This document shows positions 7,701 to 14,936 of a DNA stretch of 64,000 nucleotides, one piece after another. The notes beneath the pieces were generated by a model, which was not told the DNA's origin, did no database searches, and was given only the letters and a program-made list of their open reading frames with translations. Made by a program: the position numbers and the translations under genes. The number at the start of each line of letters is the position of its first letter. The stretch's first letter is position 1. The DNA is from Alsobacter sp045348435. Its GTDB lineage: Bacteria; Pseudomonadota; Alphaproteobacteria; Rhizobiales; Beijerinckiaceae. The DNA is taken from NCBI RefSeq assembly GCF_045348435.1, contig NZ_CP157484.1, forward strand, positions 3,596,001-3,660,000, given 5' to 3'.

Positions 7701-7725
7701 AACGAGTAAGCGCGGTGACGGTTCC
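7701..7725 (-). promoter_or_regulatory. EcfG-type (general stress response) promoter
   Basis: On the minus strand GGAAC (7725-7721), 16 bases, then CGTT (7704-7701). This matches the GGAAC-N16/17-CGTT pattern recognised by the alphaproteobacterial extracytoplasmic sigma factor EcfG. The start would fall near 7694, about 26 bases before the DUF1236 ATG, a sensible leader length. Confidence 0.65.
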
Positions 7726-7870
7726 AGGCCGGGCGACGTCCCTGAAGAAACGGCCTTTTCTGAATAGGCATTCATGAGCGACATGAACAGACGTTCACGG
7801 ATCCACGCCCTCCGATTGCTTTGCAGCGCGGCATGCCTATTCAAGGCGAGCGAAGATCTTAACGGAGCTA

Positions 7871-7904
7871 AAAGCAATAACGCCCCGGATTGCTCCGGGG
7901 CGTT
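7871..7904 (-). terminator. Intrinsic terminator of the ABC importer operon
   Basis: A perfect 11-bp stem (AACGCCCCGGA / TCCGGGGCGTT, loop TTGC) 47 bases downstream of the substrate-binding protein gene, followed on the minus strand by ATTGCTTTTA. A classical rho-independent layout. The rest of 7669-7950 holds only the DUF1236 promoter. Confidence 0.8.
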
Positions 7905-7950
7905 CAGGGATCCGGGCCGCGCCGAATCGTTCAGGCGAGGTTCGAGCCGA

Positions 7951-8973
7951 TCATTTCACCATCTCGGCCGCCTTCTTGGCGAAGCGGGGATCGAAGGTGT
8001 CGGCCAGATTGACCTTGGCGTCCTTCAGTTCAGGCTCGAACTGCTTCAGCATGTCGTTGGTGCTGGTCATTCCGCTCTCTGAGATCACGCCGGTGATCGA
8101 GTAGGTCGGCTTGGAGTTCTTCACCGCGAGGACGTAGAGCGCCTTGTCGCCCAGCAGATACTCCTCCGGGACCGCCGCGGCGATCTCCTCGGGCGAGGAC
8201 TTTTGGATCCACTGCAGGGCCTTGTAGAGGCCGTTGGTGAGCGCCTGGACGGTGTTGGGGTTCTTGTCGATGAAGTCCTTCTTGGCGTAGAGCACGGCGG
8301 CCGGGTTCGAGCCGCCGAACAGCGCCTTGGTGCCCTCCTCCGTCCTGGTGTCGACGACGATCTTGATGTCGCCCGACTGCTCCAGCATGGACAGTACGGG
8401 TTCCAGGTGGGAGATCGCGTCCAGCTGGCCGTTGCGGATGGAGGCCACGGCCGACGCCGCGCTGCCCACGCCGATGAAGGACGCGTCCTGCGGCGTCAGC
8501 CCTTCCTTGGCGAGCAGGAAGTTGACCAGCATGTTGGTGGAGGAGCCCGGCGCGGTGACGCCGATCTTCATGCCCTTGAGGTCCTTCGGCGACTTGTAGG
8601 CGTCGGCCTTGGCCTTGGCGACGCCGACGGCGATGCCCGGGAACCTCCCGAGCTCCAGCACGGCGCGGATGTCCTGCCCCTTGGCCTGCATCCGGATGGT
8701 GTGCTCATAGGCGCCCGTCACCACGTCCAGCGAGCCGCCGATCAGGCCCTGCAGCGACTTGGCGCCGCCCGCGAAGTCGGAGATCTCGACGTCGAGCCCC
8801 TGCTCCTTGAAGAAGCCCTTCCGCTCGGCGATGGTCAGCGGCAGGTAGTAGAGCAGCGCCTTGCCGCCGACCCCTAGCTTGACCTCCTTCTTCTCCGGCG
8901 CTTGCGCGAAAGCCGCGCTCCCCGCCAGAAGCAGCGCGGCAGCCGCTGTCGCGATCAGCCTGAAGGGACTCAT
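7951..8973 (-). CDS. ABC importer substrate-binding protein (NitT/TauT/SsuA-like)
   Basis: A 340-residue periplasmic binding protein. The signal peptide (residues 1-23, ending AFAQ) is followed by an NMT1/THI5/SsuA-type fold: YYLPLTIAERKGFFKEQGLDVEI near residues 41-63, an AGGAKSLQGLIGGSLDVV segment, and DLKGMKIGVTAPGSSTN near residue 135. The family binds sulfonates, nitrate, taurine or pyrimidine precursors. No substrate-specific motif is recognisable and no desulfonating or nitrate enzyme is adjacent, so the ligand stays open. It is the third gene of the ATPase, permease, binding-protein operon and ends at a strong terminator. Confidence 0.9.
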   Translation of the reverse strand: MSPFRLIATAAAALLLAGSAAFAQAPEKKEVKLGVGGKALLYYLPLTIAERKGFFKEQGLDVEISDFAGGAKSLQGLIGGSLDVVTGAYEHTIRMQAKGQDIRAVLELGRFPGIAVGVAKAKADAYKSPKDLKGMKIGVTAPGSSTNMLVNFLLAKEGLTPQDASFIGVGSAASAVASIRNGQLDAISHLEPVLSMLEQSGDIKIVVDTRTEEGTKALFGGSNPAAVLYAKKDFIDKNPNTVQALTNGLYKALQWIQKSSPEEIAAAVPEEYLLGDKALYVLAVKNSKPTYSITGVISESGMTSTNDMLKQFEPELKDAKVNLADTFDPRFAKKAAEMVK

Positions 8974-9033
8974 GTTTTCACTCCCTGTTGTTGTAATCCT
9001 GGAGCGCCTTCGCGCCCTGGTTGAACCGCTGCA

Positions 9034-9828
9034 TCACACATGCGAGGCGGGCTGCGGTCGCCAGACCAGCAGCCGGTTCTCGATCATGGTCACCAGCCAG
9101 TCGATGACGAGCACGAAGGCGGCCAGGATCACCATCCCGGCGAAGACGCCCGTGACGTCGAAGACGCCTTCCGCTTCATGGATCAGGTAGCCCAGGCCCG
9201 CCGCGGAGCCCAGATATTCGCCCACTACCGCGCCGACCAGGGCGAAGCCCACCGATGTATGGAGCGACGAGAACATCCAGCTCAGCGCGGAAGGCCAGTA
9301 CACGTGCCGAAATAGCTGGCGCTCGTTCATCCCCATCAGCCTGGCGTTGGCGAGGACCACCGGGCTCACCTCCTTCACCCCCTGATAGACGTTGAAGAAC
9401 ACGATGAAGAAGACGAGGCTCACCCCGAGCGCCACCTTCGACCAGATGCCGAGCCCGAGCCAGAGCATGAAGATCGGCGCCAGCACCACCCGCGGCAGGG
9501 CGTTCGCCATCTTCACATAGGGGTCGAACACCGCGGCGACGGTCGGCTTGCGGGCGAACCAGAAGCCGAAGAGCACGCCCCCGACCGAGCCGATCAGGAA
9601 GGCCAGCACGGTCTCGCTGAGCGTGATCGACAGGTGCTTCCAGATCTGCCCGCCTGCGAAGAGCTTCCAGATCCGCCCGATCACATCGAGCGGCGTCGAG
9701 AAGAAGAATTTGGGCAGGAGGTAGACGCCGCCGATCGGCACCGTCGATCCGACATGCCAGATCAGGAGCGCCACGACGGCGACGAGGGCCTGCAGGACGA
9801 AGAGCCGGGTCCGGCTCGGACCGCTCAC
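9034..9828 (-). CDS. ABC importer permease (SsuC/TauC-like)
   Basis: 264 residues with about six membrane segments and the cytoplasmic coupling motif around MKMANALPRVVLAPIFMLWLGLG and LMGMNERQLFRHVYWPSAL, typical of the BPD_transp_1 permeases of NitT/TauT-type importers. It forms the inner-membrane channel for the adjacent binding protein and ATPase. The GTG start overlaps the ATPase stop (GTGA), so the two are translationally coupled. Confidence 0.92.
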   Translation of the reverse strand: MSGPSRTRLFVLQALVAVVALLIWHVGSTVPIGGVYLLPKFFFSTPLDVIGRIWKLFAGGQIWKHLSITLSETVLAFLIGSVGGVLFGFWFARKPTVAAVFDPYVKMANALPRVVLAPIFMLWLGLGIWSKVALGVSLVFFIVFFNVYQGVKEVSPVVLANARLMGMNERQLFRHVYWPSALSWMFSSLHTSVGFALVGAVVGEYLGSAAGLGYLIHEAEGVFDVTGVFAGMVILAAFVLVIDWLVTMIENRLLVWRPQPASHV

Positions 9829-10661
9829 GCCGCTCCCCCATAGGCTTTCACGACCTCGTCCCGCAGCTCGCCCCAGATGGCCCTGTGGAGGGCGTGGAAG
9901 CGCGGATCGAGCCTCACCTCCGACACGTCCCGCGGGCGCGGCAGGTCGATGGCGTGGTCGCCGATGATGCGCGCCTTCGGCCCCGCCGACATGATCACCA
10001 CCCGGTCGGCGAGCGCGATCGCCTCCTCCAGGTCATGGGTGACGAACAGCACCGCCTTGCGGTCGGCGGCCCAGAGCTCGAGCAGCAGAGTCCCCATGAT
10101 TTGCCGAGTCTGCGCATCCAGCGGTCCGAAGGGTTCGTCCATCAGCAGGATCTTGGGATCGCGGATGAGGACCTGCGCCAGCCCGACGCGCTTGCGCTGG
10201 CCGCCCGAGAGCTGGTGCGGGTAGCGGTCCGCGAACGCCGCCAGCCCCACGCGGCCGAGCCAGGCCCTGGCCTGCTTGCGGGCCTCGGCGGACGAGCGCC
10301 CCCCCACCTCGAGCGCGATGGCGACGTTCTCCAGCGACGTCTTCCAGGGCATCAGCGCGTCCTGCTGGAAGAGGTAGCCGGCCTTGGCGTTCAACCCGCT
10401 CAGGCTCTCGCCGAAGATCGTGACCGAACCGCCGGCCGGACGCAGAAGGCCGGCTGCGGCGTTCAGCAATGTGGATTTGCCGCAGCCCGTCGGCCCCACG
10501 ATGGCGACGAACTCGCTGTCGGCGACCCGCAGGGTGGTCGGCGCCACGGCCTCGTAAACGGGCTGAGATCCGCCCCCATACGCGATCGACACACCGTCCA
10601 GCGCCACGGCCGGCGGCTTGGCTCCTGGCGCATCGCGTTCAATCACGCGCAACACCACCAT
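9825..10661 (-). CDS. ABC importer ATP-binding protein (SsuB/TauB-like)
   Basis: A 278-residue ATPase. Walker A is GPTGCGKST at about 56-64, the signature is LSGGQRKR, Walker B is ILLMDEPFGPLD, and the switch His is in FVTHDLEEAI. It powers import of the unknown ligand. The ATG at 10661 is preceded by GGGAGAG at good spacing. It is the first gene of the three-gene operon. Confidence 0.93.
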   Translation of the reverse strand: MVVLRVIERDAPGAKPPAVALDGVSIAYGGGSQPVYEAVAPTTLRVADSEFVAIVGPTGCGKSTLLNAAAGLLRPAGGSVTIFGESLSGLNAKAGYLFQQDALMPWKTSLENVAIALEVGGRSSAEARKQARAWLGRVGLAAFADRYPHQLSGGQRKRVGLAQVLIRDPKILLMDEPFGPLDAQTRQIMGTLLLELWAADRKAVLFVTHDLEEAIALADRVVIMSAGPKARIIGDHAIDLPRPRDVSEVRLDPRFHALHRAIWGELRDEVVKAYGGAA

Positions 10662-10675
10662 CCCGACGCTCTCCC

Positions 10676-10709
10676 GATTTCGGCCGGCGATGCGGCCTGA
10701 TTTCGGCCG
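10676..10709. promoter_or_regulatory. Direct repeat GATTTCGGCCG upstream of the ABC operon
   Basis: Two identical 11-base copies (10676-10686 and 10699-10709) start 23 bases apart, just upstream of the ATPase gene. The spacing of about two helical turns would suit a regulator binding twice on one face. No regulator gene is adjacent. Apart from this and the ComEA-like promoter, I see nothing in 10662-10980. Confidence 0.35.
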
Positions 10710-10865
10710 TCACGGTAGTCAGCGGAGGCAACGAGGGCAAGAACAACGGCCCGCCTGACCGGCCGAGAAGGCGAGCGCTGCGCCAGCCGCAGAGCTTGGA
10801 GCGCAAGGGCCCAGCGCCACGATCAAAAGCAGCTTGAGCGCACCTTTGCTTGCAAAAAGTCAAAT

Positions 10866-10895
10866 TTGAGTCACGGTGTGACCGTTTCATATGCA
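10866..10895 (+). promoter_or_regulatory. Possible promoter and GTCAC operator of the ComEA-like gene
   Basis: TTGAGT (10866-10871) and TATGCA (10890-10895) with an 18-base spacer. A perfect inverted repeat GTCAC-GGT-GTGAC lies at 10870-10882 between the boxes, in operator position. It sits in an AT-rich patch about 85-115 bases upstream of the ATG. Confidence 0.4.
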
Positions 10896-10980
10896 CGGCT
10901 CGACAACGAGCCGCCGCCAGTCGCCGCCGCCCGGCCGGCCTGGAGGATACGCTTCGCCGGGCCCCAGGACCGGACCCACC

Positions 10981-11499
10981 ATGTCCATCTCTCGCCTTCT
11001 CGCCGCTTCCGCAGTCGTCGGCCTCCTCGCCGGTCCCGCACTGGCGCAAACCGCGCCGGCCACGGCTCCGGCCGTCGTTCCGCCCGCCACGACAGCGCCC
11101 GCCAAGCCGGCCGTTCCCGCCAAGCCGGCGACTCCCGCGGCTGTTGCGCCGGCGAAGCCGGTCGTGGCGGCTCCAGCAGCGCCGGCGGCGACGGCTCCGG
11201 CGAAGCCGGCCATGGCGGCTCCCGCTGCTCCCGCCCCGGCTCCGACCGTCGCGGCTCCGGCGAAGCCCGCCGTGGCCTCCCCGGCGCCGGCTGCCGCCGT
11301 CACGGGCGCCAAGGTGAACCTCAACACCGCCACCGCCGAGGAACTCGACAAGCTGCCGCAGATCGGCCCCGCCCGGTCCAAGGCGATCATCGAGGCGCGC
11401 GCCAAGGGCAAGTTCAAGGACTGGGCCGACTTCCAGGCCCGCAACGTCATTCCGTCCAACGCCGAGACGGCGATCAAGGACCTCGCCGTCGTCCGCTGA
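10981..11499 (+). CDS. Secreted ComEA-like helix-hairpin-helix protein
   Basis: 172 residues in three parts: a signal peptide (1-22, cleavage after ALA), a long Pro/Ala/Lys-rich low-complexity linker (about 23-108, many APAKPA units), and a C-terminal ComEA-type helix-hairpin-helix domain (VNLNTATAEELDKLPQIGP and onward to the end). The HhH motif binds DNA backbone non-specifically; in competence ComEA pulls incoming DNA into the periplasm. No other competence gene is nearby. The proline/alanine linker looks like a spacer across the periplasm or through peptidoglycan. Start chosen at the Met that gives the signal peptide. Confidence 0.85.
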   Translation: MSISRLLAASAVVGLLAGPALAQTAPATAPAVVPPATTAPAKPAVPAKPATPAAVAPAKPVVAAPAAPAATAPAKPAMAAPAAPAPAPTVAAPAKPAVASPAPAAAVTGAKVNLNTATAEELDKLPQIGPARSKAIIEARAKGKFKDWADFQARNVIPSNAETAIKDLAVVR

Positions 11500-11516
11500 G
11501 CTGACCTTCTAAACGG

Positions 11517-11551
11517 AAAAGCCCCGGCGGATCGCTCCGCCGGGGCTTTTT
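11517..11551. terminator. Bidirectional terminator between comEA-like gene and ilvC
   Basis: AAAA, an 11-bp stem GCCCCGGCGGA / TCCGCCGGGGC (loop TCGC), then TTTTT. It is symmetric, so it can end both the plus-strand ComEA-like transcript and the minus-strand ilvC transcript. Confidence 0.88.
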
Positions 11552-11590
11552 CGTGACGCTTCAGCCGCGGGCCGTCGGTCCGCGCGGGAC

Positions 11591-12610
11591 TTAGTTCTTG
11601 GACTTGTCGACCAGCGCCTTGGCCTTGATCCAGGGCATCATGTCGCGCAGCTTGCCGCCGACTTCCTCGATCTGGTGGGCGGCGTTCCGGGCGCGCACGG
11701 CCTTGAACGAGGTCTGGTTGACCTTGTTCTCCAGCATCCAGTCGCGCGTGAACTTGCCGGTCTGGATGTCGTTGAGGACGCGCTTCATCTCGGCCTTGGT
11801 TTCCGAGGTGATGATGCGCGGGCCGGTCACGTACTCGCCGTACTCGGCGGTGTTCGAGATCGAGTAGTTCATGTTGGCGATGCCGCCCTCGTAGATGAGG
11901 TCGACAATCAGCTTCACCTCGTGCAGGCACTCGAAATAGGCCATCTCGGGGGCGTAGCCCGCCTCGACCAGCGTCTCGAAGCCGGCGCGGATCAGCTCCA
12001 CGAGGCCGCCGCAGAGCACGACCTGCTCGCCGAAGAGGTCCGTCTCGCACTCTTCCTTGAAGGTCGTCTCGATCACGCCGGCGCGGCCGCCGCCATTGGC
12101 CGACGCGTAGGAGAGGCCGAGGTCATGCGCATTGCCGGATGCGTCCTGGTGGATCGCGATCAGGGTCGGCACGCCGCCGCCGCGCTGGTACTCGGAACGC
12201 ACCGTGTGGCCGGGGCCCTTGGGGGCGACCATGAGGACGTCGAGGTCCTTGCGGGGCTCGATGAGGTTGAAGTGCACGTTGAGGCCGTGCGCGAACATCA
12301 GGGCCGCGCCCTGCTTCATGTTCGGGGCGAGCTCGTCGCGGTAGATGTCGGCCTGCAGCTCGTCCGGGGTGAGCATCATCACCACGTCGGCCCACTTGGC
12401 GGCTTCCACCACGGTCATGACCTTGAGGCCTTCGCCCTCGGCCTTCTTGACCGTCGGCGAGCCGGCGCGCAGCGCCACGGCGATGTTCTTCACGCCGCTG
12501 TCGCGCAGGTTCAGCGCATGGGCGTGGCCCTGCGAGCCGTAGCCCACGATGGCGACGTTCTTGCCCTTGATCAGGTTGATGTCCGCGTCGCGGTCGTAAT
12601 AAACGCGCAT
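11591..12610 (-). CDS. ilvC: Ketol-acid reductoisomerase
   Basis: Converts acetolactate and acetohydroxybutyrate to dihydroxy acids with NADPH and Mg2+, the second common step of Ile/Val synthesis. At 339 residues it is the short class I type. Visible are the Rossmann loop GYGSQGHAHALNLRDSG starting at residue 23, and the C-terminal knotted domain with metal-binding acids around DLFGEQ and ECLHEVKLIVDLIYEGG. Monocistronic: a terminator lies downstream and about 260 bases of noncoding sequence upstream. No leader peptide like those of leuA and ilvB was found. Confidence 0.97.
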   Translation of the reverse strand: MRVYYDRDADINLIKGKNVAIVGYGSQGHAHALNLRDSGVKNIAVALRAGSPTVKKAEGEGLKVMTVVEAAKWADVVMMLTPDELQADIYRDELAPNMKQGAALMFAHGLNVHFNLIEPRKDLDVLMVAPKGPGHTVRSEYQRGGGVPTLIAIHQDASGNAHDLGLSYASANGGGRAGVIETTFKEECETDLFGEQVVLCGGLVELIRAGFETLVEAGYAPEMAYFECLHEVKLIVDLIYEGGIANMNYSISNTAEYGEYVTGPRIITSETKAEMKRVLNDIQTGKFTRDWMLENKVNQTSFKAVRARNAAHQIEEVGGKLRDMMPWIKAKALVDKSKN

Positions 12611-12706
12611 GGGTGTCGTCCTCTCTTGGGCTCCCGCCCCCGGCGGTTCGGCCCTCTGCCTGTTGGTGTTCCGTCCGGCCGGGTGGTGGATGGAGGTCCC
12701 GGCGGT

Positions 12707-12735
12707 GCTTTACTGGTCGCAAGGCCCGTAAACAA
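12707..12735 (-). promoter_or_regulatory. Possible ilvC promoter
   Basis: TTGTTT (12735-12730), 17 bases, TAAAGC (12712-12707), which would give a 5' leader of roughly 90 bases before the ilvC ATG. Both boxes are imperfect. Confidence 0.33.
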
Positions 12736-12870
12736 GCCCCACGCACAAGGTTCGCGCGCATGGACGCCATGCGGCCGCCGACACATTCTTGCTCTGCGAT
12801 GACGTTCGGCGACGGGTTCCGTCGCCGTACGGAGTTGAGACGACAGATCCGGTCCGAAGGCACCGCTCCG

Positions 12871-13509
12871 TTACGGAAGCTGTAGCCCTTCCCGCTCGAA
12901 CACGCGGCGGACCGCCGGCCGTTCGGCCAGCCGTCGAGCATGGGCGGTCCAATGGGGATATGTCGCCGGCATGTCGAAGGCCAGGGTCGGACCGCGACCC
13001 CACAGCCAGAACACCAGCACGTAGAAATCCGCGACCGAGAGGCGGTCGCCCGCCGCGAAAGTGCGGCCGGCCAGGCGCGCATCCACCTGCGACCAGACGT
13101 CGAGGCAGGTCTCGCGCCCCTTTTCCATGACCTCCGCCTTGGCGGCGTCGCTGGAGGCGTAGCGCTCCGGGCGGCGCACATGCGCGTAGGCGACATGCAC
13201 CGTCGACGAGCACCAGGCCAGCCATTCGGCGCAGCGCGCCTCGTCGCGGGGATCGTCGGGCCAGAGGCCCGCCGCCGGATGCGTCCGGGCGACATGGCGC
13301 AGGATGGCCGGAACTTCGGTGAGCACCCAATCGCCATCGACCAGCGCGGGGACGCGGCCCTTCGGGTTGAGCGCCAGATAGGCCGGCGAACGCTGCTCCC
13401 CTTCGGCGAAATTCACCCGCACAGGCTCGAAGGTCGCGCCGACCTCCTCGAGGACCAGATGCGCGGCGAGCGAACACGCTCCCGGCGAATGATAGAGCTT
13501 CAGCGACAT
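12871..13509 (-). CDS. Glutathione S-transferase family protein
   Basis: 212 residues with an N-terminal thioredoxin-like domain opening MSLKLYHSPGACSLAAHLVLEEVGA, as in bacterial beta-class GSTs (Cys12 or Ser13 as likely glutathione contact), the cis-proline segment GRVPALV and the ADRLSVADF-like motif (AGDRLSVADFYVLV) in the helical C-domain. A good AGGAGAA site precedes the ATG. It lies between ilvC and ilvH on the same strand. Substrate not predictable. Confidence 0.9.
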   Translation of the reverse strand: MSLKLYHSPGACSLAAHLVLEEVGATFEPVRVNFAEGEQRSPAYLALNPKGRVPALVDGDWVLTEVPAILRHVARTHPAAGLWPDDPRDEARCAEWLAWCSSTVHVAYAHVRRPERYASSDAAKAEVMEKGRETCLDVWSQVDARLAGRTFAAGDRLSVADFYVLVFWLWGRGPTLAFDMPATYPHWTAHARRLAERPAVRRVFEREGLQLP

Positions 13510-13532
13510 AAAATTCTCCTGGATATCCGGGT

Positions 13533-14078
13533 CTAGATCGCGTCCGCGCCGCGCCCCATCGCGGCGATGCCGGTCCGCGACACTTCGACGAGGCCCACCA
13601 CCGCCATGACGCGCAGGAAGCGCTCGATCTCTTCCGTCGCGCCCGTGAGCTCGAAGACGAAGGAGGTGAGCGTGGCGTCCAGCGTCCGCGCGCCGAAGGC
13701 CACCGCAAGCCGCATGGCCTCGACCCGGCTCTCGCCGGAGCCGACGACCTTCACCAAGGCGAGCTCGCGTTCGATCGCCTCGCCCTGGACAGTCAGGTCC
13801 ACCACCCGGTGGACCGGCACGAGGCGGTCGAGCTGGTGCTTGATCTGCTCGATGACCTGCGCGGTCCCGGTGGTCACGATCGTGATGCGCGAGACATGCG
13901 CCTCATGCTCTGTTTCCGAGACGGTCAGGCTCTCGATGTTGTAGCCGCGCCCGGAGAACAGCCCCGCGATGCGGGCGAGAACGCCTGGCTCGTTGTCGAC
14001 GAGCACCGACAAGGTGTGGCGCGCCGGCGGCTGCGTCTTCGGGGCGTCGGAATAATGGGATTTCATCGGCATGTTCAT
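13533..14078 (-). CDS. ilvH: Acetolactate synthase small (regulatory) subunit
   Basis: Regulatory partner of IlvB; binds valine through its ACT domain and stabilises the catalytic subunit. About 181 residues from the ATG at 14078, which has AAGGGG upstream. Core motifs are HTLSVLVDNEPGVLARIAGLFSGRGYNIESL (ACT, starting near residue 21) and the DLTVQ segment before the C-terminal domain. A GTG in frame at 14117 overlaps the stop of the upstream GST gene and is an alternative start with a 13-residue extension. A GST gene separates it from ilvB, whereas the two subunit genes are usually adjacent. Confidence 0.95.
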   Translation of the reverse strand: MNMPMKSHYSDAPKTQPPARHTLSVLVDNEPGVLARIAGLFSGRGYNIESLTVSETEHEAHVSRITIVTTGTAQVIEQIKHQLDRLVPVHRVVDLTVQGEAIERELALVKVVGSGESRVEAMRLAVAFGARTLDATLTSFVFELTGATEEIERFLRVMAVVGLVEVSRTGIAAMGRGADAI

Positions 14079-14113
14079 CGTAGCCCCTTCCACATCGGTT
14101 TCGCCGCCCGTGC

Positions 14114-14797
14114 TCACTTGGCCCTGAAGGGCCCGATCGCGGGCTCATCGACCTCGTCGTGAGCGACGACCCACGGTTCGCTCATTCCCGCCTCCTGCCA
14201 TTCCACGAAGGCCGGATGGTCCAGAACGGCGTCCATATAGGCCCGGGCAGGACCCGGCGCGGCGATGCTGTAGGTCTGCAGGCGCGTCACCACGGGCGCG
14301 AACATCGCGTCCGCCGCCGTGAAGGCGCCGAACAGGAACGGGCCGCCGGCGGATGCGCCAAAACTCTCCCGCGCCCGGGACCAGAGCTGCGTCACCCTGG
14401 CGACGTCCTTGGCGACGAGTTCGCCGCGGTCCATCGCGGCGAAGCGCTTGCGCAGGTTCATCGGACAGGCCGACCTCAGCCCCCGGAAGCCCGCATGCAT
14501 CTCCGCCGAGATCGTTCGCGCGAAGGCCCGGGCCTTGATGTCCTCCGGCCAGACCCGCTTCTCGGGGAAGCGATCGGCCAGATAGTCCATGATCGCCAGC
14601 GACTCCCACACGGTGACGTCGCCGTCCACCAGGATCGGCACCGTCGAGCCAGCCTGATAGGCGCTGACGCGGGGCCGGAACTCCGGCGTGTCGAGCGGGA
14701 TCAGGTCTTCCTCGAAGGGGATGTCCAGAGCCCGCATCAGGATCCATGGCCGCAGCGACCAGGACGAGTAGGCCTTGTTGGCGATGACGAGCTTCAT
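14114..14797 (-). CDS. Glutathione S-transferase family protein
   Basis: 227 residues, starting MKLVIANKAYSSWSLRPWILMRAL with Ser residues at the usual glutathione-contact position, then STVPILVDGDVTVWESLAIMDYLADRF, the thioredoxin-fold glutathione-binding site. The helical C-domain contains GAFTAADAMFAPVV. It differs clearly from the other GST at 12871-13509, so this is not a recent duplication. It sits between ilvB and ilvH on the same strand and its stop overlaps a possible ilvH GTG start, so it is probably in the same transcript. Confidence 0.9.
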   Translation of the reverse strand: MKLVIANKAYSSWSLRPWILMRALDIPFEEDLIPLDTPEFRPRVSAYQAGSTVPILVDGDVTVWESLAIMDYLADRFPEKRVWPEDIKARAFARTISAEMHAGFRGLRSACPMNLRKRFAAMDRGELVAKDVARVTQLWSRARESFGASAGGPFLFGAFTAADAMFAPVVTRLQTYSIAAPGPARAYMDAVLDHPAFVEWQEAGMSEPWVVAHDEVDEPAIGPFRAK

Positions 14798-14936
14798 GAA
14801 GCGGGTTCCTGGAGCAGTGCGACGCGCCGGGCGCCGGGCAGGTCGCCGGCCGCGCGGGCGCGGTCGGCCGTGACGAGGGTTTCAGCATCGCCGCCGAACG
14901 TCGACGGCGAGCAGGCGATGCGGGGCCCCGATCGCC

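Noticed and set aside
12611..12870. Leader peptide upstream of ilvC like those of leuA and ilvB
   Set aside because: Short frames exist but none has a run of Ile, Leu or Val codons and no terminator follows.
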